Below the pieces are notes generated by a model. The model made no database searches and was not told the DNA's origin. It worked only from the letters and a program-made list of their open reading frames with translations. A stretch of DNA of 20,677 nucleotides from JAJTFW01 sp031411335 (GTDB lineage: Bacteria; Bacteroidota; Bacteroidia; AKYH767-A; OLB10): the NCBI GenBank assembly GCA_031411335.1, contig JANOAX010000151.1:1-20677 (forward strand), read 5' to 3'. How positions within the stretch are numbered: the stretch's first letter is position 1; each line of letters starts with the position of its first letter. This document shows, in pieces, positions 7,880 to 15,000 of the stretch. The position numbers and the translations under genes were made by a program.

Positions 7880-7881
7880 TT
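7841..7881. repeat. Inverted copy of the GAACCACGGAG repeat
   Basis: Read on the minus strand this stretch begins AAATGAACCACGGAGACAC and continues with CAGAGGCACGGAGATCCACGGAG. It matches the 7334 copy at most of about 40 positions, but in opposite orientation. It supplies the ATG and first codons of the GxxExxY gene, so the gene sits between inverted repeat ends. Confidence 0.75.
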
Positions 7882-7893
7882 TCTAAATAAAGT

Positions 7894-8995
7894 TTATATG
7901 GGTTCTTTTACTTCGCTACTATACTCCATCAAATAGGCTTTAATGAATTCATCAATTTCGCCATCGAGGACGGCTTGTGTGTCGGAGGTTTCGTAATCGG
8001 TGCGATTATCTTTTACCAATTTGTAAGGATGTAAAACATAAGAACGAATTTGACTTCCCCATTCTATTTTTTTCTTGGAAGATTCGGTGACGGCTTTTGC
8101 TTCATCGCGTTTACGAACTTCCAATTCATAGAGCTGCGACTTCAGCATTTTCATAGCGCGTTCTTTATTTCCACCTTGCGTACGCTCTACTTGGCATACC
8201 ACAACAATTCCAGTGGGATGATGTGTAAGTTGCACTTTCGTTTCTACTTTATTTACGTTTTGTCCACCTGCACCACCTGAGCGTGATGTTTGAATACTGA
8301 TATCGGCATCTTTAATTTCGATGTTGATGTCATCATCAATCATGGGGTAAGCAAAAACCGAAGCGAAAGATGTATGTCGACGAGCGTTTGAATCGAAAGG
8401 AGAGATGCGCACTAAACGATGCACACCATTTTCACTTTTCAAATAACCATATGCGTAATCGCCTTCTATTTCATAAGTAGCAGATTTGATTCCTGCACCA
8501 TCGCCATCTAAATAATCAATTTCGGTAATTTTATAATTGTGACGTTCGGCCCATCTTAGGTACATGCGCAACAACATCGAGGACCAATCTTGACTTTCTG
8601 TTCCACCAGCTCCTGAGTTCACAGTAAGGACCGCACTAAAGCGATCTTCTTCACCACTGAGCATATTTTTAAACTCAAGATCTTCGACTTTCTTTCCTGT
8701 TTCTATAAACAGCGTATCCACTTCCTGTTCGGTTGCTTCACCTGCTTTTTGAAAATCAAAAAGAACAGAAAGATCCTCTACTGCACTTTGAACCTCGGTA
8801 AAGGCGTTGGTCCAGTACTTCTTTTGATTAATCTTTTTTAGAATTTGCTCGGCTCGCTTAGGGTCTTCCCAAAAATCGGGAGCGTGCGTAAGTTGCTCTT
8901 CTTGAGCGATTTGTTGTAATCGACGATCGACGTCAAAGATGCCTCCTCAGAGCATCGACACGATCGGAAAGTTCTTTTAATTGCTCTATAAACAT
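7894..8995 (-). CDS. prfB: Peptide chain release factor 2 (programmed +1 frameshift)
   Basis: This is release factor RF2, which recognises UGA and UAA stop codons and triggers peptidyl-tRNA hydrolysis in the ribosomal A site. It is encoded in two frames. The first runs from the ATG at 8995 for 20 codons (ending DALRRHL) to an in-frame TGA at 8935-8933. A +1 slip that skips base 8935 joins it to the second frame (8934-7894, opening DVDRRLQQIAQEE). The joined product is 366 residues, the normal RF2 length. In it, SPF (198-200), the codon-recognition tripeptide, lies in VRISPFDSNARRHTSFASV, and GGQ (243-245), the catalytic motif, lies in SGGAGGQNVNKVET. The second frame alone would lack the N-terminal domain. 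A MITE-like element lies just upstream; the GxxExxY gene lies 14 nt downstream. Confidence 0.96.
8932..8947 (-). promoter_or_regulatory. prfB programmed frameshift signal
   Basis: On the minus strand the order is AGGAGG (8947-8942), three bases CAT, CTT (8938-8936), then TGA C (8935-8932). This is the standard RF2 autoregulatory signal: an internal Shine-Dalgarno three bases before a slippery CTT and a weak TGAC stop. Low RF2 leaves the stop unread and promotes the +1 shift, which makes more RF2. The spacing equals that of the E. coli site. Confidence 0.95.
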
Positions 8996-9073
8996 AATGA
9001 TGCAAAGATAGTAAGCAAAACGGGAATAGATTATTAATTCAAGGAAATCGATCCAAATTGGGCAAAAATCAGC

Positions 9074-9240
9074 TTATACCAAATACAAGTATATTTTAGT
9101 CCTATCTGCTAGTCCTTTTTCACCAATACTTCTTAAAAAAATAGTTCCGTAGGCTAAGGCTATGCAACGATTTTTTTAAATCGTCTTGGCAAAAAAATAC
9201 GTCGCAGCTTTGAACTAAAATATACTTGTAGTTGGTATTA
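9074..9240. mobile_element. MITE-like element with 27-bp terminal inverted repeats
   Basis: 9074-9100 and 9214-9240 are reverse complements at 25 of 27 positions; the ends read TTATACCAAATACAAG and, inverted, TAATACCAACTACAAG. The 167-bp unit has no ORF. Internally it carries a 7-bp stem, ACGATTT/AAATCGT (9067+100 region: 9167-9173 with 9178-9184), and several A- and T-runs. A second copy in the same orientation starts at 20648 and continues past the window, matching at 29 of 30 bases. It sits between recX and prfB. No clear target-site duplication beyond a possible TTA/TA is visible, and no transposase in the window is evidently its driver. Confidence 0.7.
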
Positions 9241-9281
9241 ATTCCATTAAAAAACCATCAAGAAAAAAAGACATTTGATCG

Positions 9282-9761
9282 CTACTCAGCCTTTAAGATG
9301 TCCCAAACCAAATCCGATTCATAACCGCGAGAAATTGCATATTGAGCGAGTTTATACATTCGCTTCATCGGATTTTTTTCCTTTTCTTCTCGCGAACGTT
9401 TAGCAATTACTTTCTCCAACTTAATTATATAATCCTTTTCATTTATGGATGAAAGTCCTCTTCTCATGCAATAATCAGAAACTTTTTTTTGCTTTAGAGC
9501 AGATTTAATCTTGATTTTTCCCCAGCCTAATTGCCGAAATTTTCCACCAGCAAAAGCAACGGCAAATCGTTCTTCGTTTAAAAAATTATCGCCAATCAAT
9601 CTAGAAATTAAAAGTTCAACATCCTTAGAATACAAACCGTACTCATACAACTTGTCGCGAACTTCTTGCTGACTTCTTTCCTGATAAGCGCACCAACGCG
9701 CTATTTTCAACCAAGCAATTTCAGGAGTATAATTCTTCTTTCTTTTTTCAATATCCTCCAT
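9282..9761 (-). CDS. recX: RecX regulatory protein
   Basis: This 159-residue cytoplasmic protein belongs to the RecX family, which binds RecA filaments and modulates recombination and the SOS response. The sequence shows the helical three-repeat pattern of the family: ALKIARWCAYQERSQQEVRDKL-type first helix pair (here AWLKIARWCAYQERSQQEV), then LISRLIGDNFLNEERFAVAFAGGKF, then GWGKIKIKSALKQKKVSD and a basic C-terminus ending ISRGYESDLVWDILKAE. Length is typical of Bacteroidota members. The ATG at 9761 is preferred: it lies one nucleotide after the stop of the ABC ATPase gene. An upstream TTG at 9782 would overlap that gene. The two are therefore probably translationally coupled, though their functions appear unrelated. 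Confidence 0.9.
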   Translation of the reverse strand: MEDIEKRKKNYTPEIAWLKIARWCAYQERSQQEVRDKLYEYGLYSKDVELLISRLIGDNFLNEERFAVAFAGGKFRQLGWGKIKIKSALKQKKVSDYCMRRGLSSINEKDYIIKLEKVIAKRSREEKEKNPMKRMYKLAQYAISRGYESDLVWDILKAE

Positions 9762-9762
9762 C

Positions 9763-11535
9763 TTACAACGGAATTGCTTCAATCAATTTACGGGTGTATT
9801 CTGATTTAGGGTTATTATACACTTCGTTTGCGTCACCCATTTCTTCGATACGACCTTTGTTCATCACCATCATACGATCACTCATAAAACGAACAACCGA
9901 TAAATCATGTGAAATAAAAATATATGTTAATCCTTTTTCTTCCTTTAGTTCATTCAACAAATTCAGCACTTGCGCTTGAACGGAAACATCCAACGCTGAA
10001 ACTGATTCGTCGCAAATAATAAAATCTGGATTCAAGGAAAGAGCGCGTGCGATACAAATTCGTTGACGTTGTCCTCCTGAGAATTGATGGGGGTATCGAT
10101 GATAATGTTCTTCCTTCAATCCAACCTTCGTTAACAATTGAAGTACCATCTCCTTCCGTTCTTTATCATTTGAATAAAGTTGGTGAACCGTCATGGGCTC
10201 TTGAATAGCAGTGCCGGCGGTAAGTCGGGGATTTAAGGAAGAATAAGGATCTTGAAAAATAAGCTGCATTTGCTTTCTAAACAACCTTAGTTTTGTAGCA
10301 TCCAAAGAGCGGATATCCGTACCGTTATACACTAACTCTCCGCCGGTTGGTTCTACTAATCGGAGAATACTTCTACCGAGTGTTGTTTTACCACAACCCG
10401 ACTCGCCTACGAGACCCAACGTTTCACCTGGATACACATCAAAGCTCACTTCGTCAACAGCTTTTACTTCACCAGTTACTTTTCCGAATAGTCCTTTCTT
10501 GATGGGAAAATAAGTTTGCAAATTGCGAATACTCAACAATGGCGTTTTAGATTTTAACTCTTGAACCCGATAGCTATCGGGTTTCGATTCACGCGTGCCA
10601 TCCTCCACTTTTAACCGAGCCAACACATCATTCACGGATTCTCCTGTTTCGTGGTAGTTGCCCGTTGCATCTATTCTCATAAAATCGCCAATAACAGGAA
10701 GGCGTTTCATTGAAATATTTTTTGCAGGTCGGCATGCGAGTAATCCTTTCGTATACGGATGGGTTGGGTTATCAAAAATTTCAGCTACGCTTCCTTGTTC
10801 AACGGCCTTACCTTTATACATCACTAACACTTTATTAGCGATACGCGAGATGACGCCAAGGTCGTGAGTAATAAAAATCATTCCCATCCCTGTTTCCTGT
10901 TGCAATTCCTTTAGCAATTCCAGTATAGTGGCTTGGACCGTTACATCTAATGCTGTGGTTGGCTCATCTGCAATTAAAATTTGGGGCTCACAAGAGATGG
11001 CCATGGCAATAACCACGCGTTGTTTTTGTCCTCCGCTTAGTTGATGCGGATACGAATCATACATGGATTCGGCTCTTGGCAACTTCACTTTATTAAAAAG
11101 TTTTATCGTTTCAATGCGCGCTTCTTTGCGAGACATTTTTTTGTGCAACCGCAATGCTTCTGCCACTTGATCGCCGCAAGTAAACACGGGATTGAGGGAG
11201 GTCATGGGTTCTTGAAAAATCATGGCAATATCATTCCCTCGGTATTTACGAATTTCCTTATCAGAGAGGGATAAGAGATTAAGAATGCCATTTGACTTTG
11301 TATGCAGGGATGCAGATCCACTATCAATATTTCCGGCAGGCTTGGCTATTAATTTCATTAATGACAAAGAGGTGACCGATTTTCCGGAGCCTGACTCACC
11401 CACTATTCCTATCGTTTCTCCAGGTTGAATAGTAAATGAAATATCATCAACCGCTTTAAAAACGGTTTTTTCATTTCGAAAAGAAACAGAAAGGTTTTTT
11501 ACTTCGAGCAAATATTGAGGACTACTGTTTTGCAT
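9763..11535 (-). CDS. Fused dual ABC ATPase, dipeptide/oligopeptide transporter type
   Basis: This 590-residue protein carries two complete nucleotide-binding domains of the OppD/OppF (DppD/DppF) class in one chain, as in GsiA-like ATPases. It should energise an inner-membrane peptide (or nickel/glutathione) importer. NBD1 shows Walker A GESGSGKS (46-53), Q-loop Q108, signature LSGGQ (166-170), Walker B ILIADE and H-loop His224. NBD2 shows Walker A GESGCGKT (377-384), signature FSGGQ (485-489), Walker B FIICDE and His543. Each is followed by the family C-terminal extension with NPxHPYT-like phrases (NPTHPYTKGLL; NPKSEYTRKL). Permease and binding-protein genes are not in the window. The inter-domain linker contains a perfect 20-bp palindrome translated as KPDSYRV, unlikely to be functional. 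Start ATG at 11535; recX follows after 1 nt. Confidence 0.93.
   Translation of the reverse strand: MQNSSPQYLLEVKNLSVSFRNEKTVFKAVDDISFTIQPGETIGIVGESGSGKSVTSLSLMKLIAKPAGNIDSGSASLHTKSNGILNLLSLSDKEIRKYRGNDIAMIFQEPMTSLNPVFTCGDQVAEALRLHKKMSRKEARIETIKLFNKVKLPRAESMYDSYPHQLSGGQKQRVVIAMAISCEPQILIADEPTTALDVTVQATILELLKELQQETGMGMIFITHDLGVISRIANKVLVMYKGKAVEQGSVAEIFDNPTHPYTKGLLACRPAKNISMKRLPVIGDFMRIDATGNYHETGESVNDVLARLKVEDGTRESKPDSYRVQELKSKTPLLSIRNLQTYFPIKKGLFGKVTGEVKAVDEVSFDVYPGETLGLVGESGCGKTTLGRSILRLVEPTGGELVYNGTDIRSLDATKLRLFRKQMQLIFQDPYSSLNPRLTAGTAIQEPMTVHQLYSNDKERKEMVLQLLTKVGLKEEHYHRYPHQFSGGQRQRICIARALSLNPDFIICDESVSALDVSVQAQVLNLLNELKEEKGLTYIFISHDLSVVRFMSDRMMVMNKGRIEEMGDANEVYNNPKSEYTRKLIEAIPL
10564..10583. 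repeat. Perfect 20-bp palindrome inside the ABC ATPase gene
   Basis: AACCCGATAGCTATCGGGTT is its own reverse complement. It is read in frame as part of SKPDSYRVQEL between the two ATPase domains (residues ~317-327). The core CCCGATAGCTATCGGG is a form I associate with dispersed palindromes in Bacteroidota genomes, but that needs a genome search. Confidence 0.8.
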
Positions 11536-11618
11536 GGGGTGAAATTAGTAATCTATTAGGACTCCATAAAACGTAATGCTTCAACATGTCATACTCAATA
11601 AATTAGAACGCATCTGCT

Positions 11619-11657
11619 TTAAAAGACCCCAGTAGCAGAGTAAACACGCTACTGGGG
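11619..11657 (-). terminator. Terminator-like hairpin at the far end of the array
   Basis: The perfect 10-bp stem GCTACTGGGG/CCCCAGTAGC (11627-11636 with 11648-11657) with the common 11-nt loop is followed on the minus strand by TCTTTTAAAG. It is the last member of the stem-loop array before the ABC ATPase gene and may isolate that gene from readthrough. Confidence 0.55.
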
Positions 11658-12018
11658 GAATAAGAGTAAACACGATTCAGGGGAATAAGAGTAAACACGA
11701 TTCAGGGGAATAAGAGTAAACACGATTCAGGGGAATAAGAGTAAACACGATTCAGGGGAATCAGAGTAAACACGATTCAGGGGAATCAGAGAAAACACGC
11801 TACTGGGGGTAGCAGAGCAAACACACTACAAGGCGAAGGATGTTTATTTAAAAGACCAATGCCCCCTGAATTAGAGTAAACATGTTTCAGGAGTAATAGT
11901 GAAAACACCTATTAGACGAAGGATGTTTATAAAAGACCAATGCCCCAAAGCAGTGTAAACACGCTTTGGGGCATTGGAAAATTATTAATATCCAGTAGCA
12001 GAGTAAACTCGCCACTGG
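11627..12018 (-). repeat. Array of 12 conserved-loop stem-loops downstream of the giant gene
   Basis: This occupies most of the 498-base gap between the giant gene (stop at 12034) and the ABC gene. An 11-nt motif close to AGAGTAAACAC on the plus strand occurs at 11637, 11663, 11688, 11713, 11738, 11763, 11788, 11814, 11873, 11898, 11952 and 12000. Eight of these are spaced 25-26 bp apart. In several copies it is the loop of a stem whose arms differ: CCCCAGTAGC/GCTACTGGGG (11627-11657), a 15-bp perfect CCAATGCCCCAAAGC stem (11937-11977), CCTGAA/TTCAGG (near 11865-11890), and CCAGTAGC/GCCACTGG (11992-12018). Copies 2-7 are a GATTCAGGGGAATAAGAGT-type tandem with only short GAAT/ATTC arms. Phrases AAAAGACC (three times) and GAAGGATGTTTAT (twice) recur between modules. 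Not a CRISPR: there are no unique spacers. Confidence 0.85.
11931..11977 (-). terminator. Strong terminator-like hairpin of the giant gene
   Basis: Read on the minus strand, a 15-bp perfect stem (arms 11937-11951 and 11963-11977, loop 11952-11962) is followed by TCTTTTATAAA. It is the second stem-loop after the giant gene's stop codon, 57 nt away. Confidence 0.65.
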
Positions 12019-12033
12019 GCAATGGATGATTAT

Positions 12034-15000
12034 TTATTCAACCACTACACGAATACTTTGAACTGAATCAGAAGTTCTGAACTGCATCGTATAGATACCT
12101 GCAGCCATTCCTTTAACAGACATTACAAATTTGTTTGCACCTTCATCAGCGTTACGATTTTCGTTGATCACAAGTCGACCAGTAGCATCCATCATAGTAA
12201 CAAGTACATCTTGATTTGCATTGCTATCGAAGCTAATGTTAAGAAGATCGCTTGTTGGATTTGGATATGCAACAATATTCATTGCAGAAGCATCACCAAT
12301 ACGTGGGCAAATGGTTATACTAATACCATTCTTCACACGAGAAGGACCGTTTCCGCAAGCATTAGAAGCACGAACAGAAATGGTAAGACCACTTGCTGCA
12401 ACAGGACCGGCTTTCACATCAATCGTTTTAGAACCTTGACCTGAATTAATAATAAATCCAGAAGGAACTGTCCAAGTGTATGTAACTGCACCTGCTATAG
12501 TAGGCACGTCATAAATATAATTTTGACCTGCGCACAACAGAGAAGCACCAACGATTGGAGCAGCTTGTGCAGGAGTACCAGTAACTGTTAAGCTACGAGC
12601 CGCTCCATTACCACAACCATTTTGAGCAACAACTGAAATAGCTCCACTTACAAATGCCCCAGAGAAGTCAACATCGATAGATGAAGTTCCTTGACCATTC
12701 ATGATAGTAGCTCCTACAGGAACTGTCCATAAATAAGATGCAGCACCAACAACACTAGTAGCAGTATAATTAACAGCTAGGGATCCGCAAACACCTGACG
12801 CTTGACCTGCAATTGCAGCAGAAGCTGGGAGGATATTAAGAGACACATTTCGAGAACGAGCAGGACCAGTTCCACAAGCATTTGATGCGGTTACAGAAAT
12901 AGATCCACCAACGAATGATGGTCCATAAGTAACTGAAATGATGTTAGTACCTAGACCGGAAGAAATCGTTGCTCCAGCTGGAACCACCCAATTATAAGAA
13001 TCAGCTCTAAACACTGAAGCGATTGAATAAGTCACTACATCTCCAGAACAAACTTTTACAGGACCTGAAATTGAAGGAGGAGTAACAGGAACAGATAACT
13101 GAACAGAAATTCCAAGACAACTTGGATTACTACTACCACAACTATTACTATTATTTGCAGTTACACAGATATTACCCACCACACCCCAGTGAATTGCAGT
13201 GAAAGGCCATCTTACAGTAATACTAGTAGTTCCTTGTCCAGTCAACAAGATTGTTGCACCAGGAACAGACCAAGTATAAGATGTAGCGCCTGGTACAGGA
13301 GCAATGCTATAAGTAATCACTAAATTATTAGGATTACACAACGTTGCAGGACCTGAAATCGCACCTGGAGAAGGCGGATTAGAACTAATTGAAATTGTTG
13401 TATTACTTGTTGCAGGTGAACAATTAAGTGGAGCATCTGTAGTAAGCGTTAACACAACAGAACCGGCTAAGATATCAGCAGGACCTGGAGTATACATTGC
13501 ATTTAACACAGTGTTACTTGGAGAGAATGTTCCATCTCCAGCTGTAGACCAAGTACCATTTGTAGCAGCACCACCAATTGTACCATTAAGGGTAGCTGTT
13601 CCATTTTGACAAATTGTTTGACCTGAACCAGCGTTTGCTGTTGGAGGATTCACACAACCGCAACCTTCATCGATATTACCATCACAGTTATCATCAATTG
13701 AGTTAGCACATATTTCAGCGGCAGCTGGATTGATAGATACATTATTATCATCACAATCGGTAGCGTCTGATACATATCCAATAGGAGCAGAACAAGCTTG
13801 GATAGATGAATTAACATTTCCATAGCTATCACCGTCTACATCTGCATAGAAAGTAAGAGTTACACCTTCGTCAACTAAACCATCACAATCATCATCGATC
13901 AAGTTACAAACTTCAGTAGCACCTGGATTAACTGCTGCATTTGCATCATTACAATCCGTAGCATTAGAAACATATCCTAAAGGTGCAGAACAAGCTTGAG
14001 TTGATGAAGAAGCATTTCCATAACCGTCGCCGTCAACATCAGCATAGAACGTTAAAAGAACACCTTCGTCGATTAAACCATCACAATCATCATCGATTGA
14101 GTTACAAACTTCAGTTGCACTTGGATTAACCGCTGCATTATTATCATTACAATCAGTACCATCAGAAACATATCCTACAGGAGCAGAACAAGCTTGTGTT
14201 GATGAAGCAGCATTTCCATAACCGTCACCGTCAACATCTGCATAGAAAGTAGATTGAACACCTTCGTCTACTAATCCGTCGCAATCATCATCAATTGAGT
14301 TACAAACTTCGGTTGCACCAGGATTAACTGCTGCGTTATTATCATTACAATCTGTTGCATCAAGAACATAACCTACAGGTTGAGAGCAAGCAGATTGAGA
14401 AACTGCAGCATTACCATAAGTATCACCATCAGCATCAGCATACCAAGTAGAGAACACTACACCATTATCAATTAAACCATCACAGTTATCATCAATACCG
14501 TTACATTGCTCTGGAGCACCTGGATTAATAAATGGAGCTGCATCATTACAATCTCCATTATTTGTAACAGATCCTACAATTGGGTTACAAGAAGAAACTC
14601 CTGCACCAGCACCAAATCCGTCACCATCAGCATCTACATAATAGGTTAAGAAGGTAAGTCCATCATCGGTAAGACCGTTACAATCATCATCGATTCCGTT
14701 ACAAACTTCGATTGCATTCGGATTAACAGCAGCGTTTGCGTCATTACAATCCGTTGAATTTGTTACATATCCAACAGGAGCACCATTACAAGTTGATTGA
14801 GAAACACTAGCATTACCAAAACCGTCACCATCTGCATCGGCATAATATGTCACGAAAGTAAGTCCGTCATCAGTAAGACCGTTACAGTCATTATCGATAC
14901 CGTCACATACTTCAAGTGCAGCTGGATTAATAGCAGCGTTATTATCGTTACAGTCACCATTATTTGTTACTGAACCAACAATTGGGTTACAAGAAGAAAC

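Noticed and set aside
9762..9782. Longer recX start at a TTG overlapping the ABC ATPase gene
   Set aside because: The ATG at 9761 follows the upstream stop by one nucleotide and gives the normal family length.
11640..11800. Possible CRISPR array
   Set aside because: The 25-bp units are contiguous with no unique spacers, and no cas genes are present.
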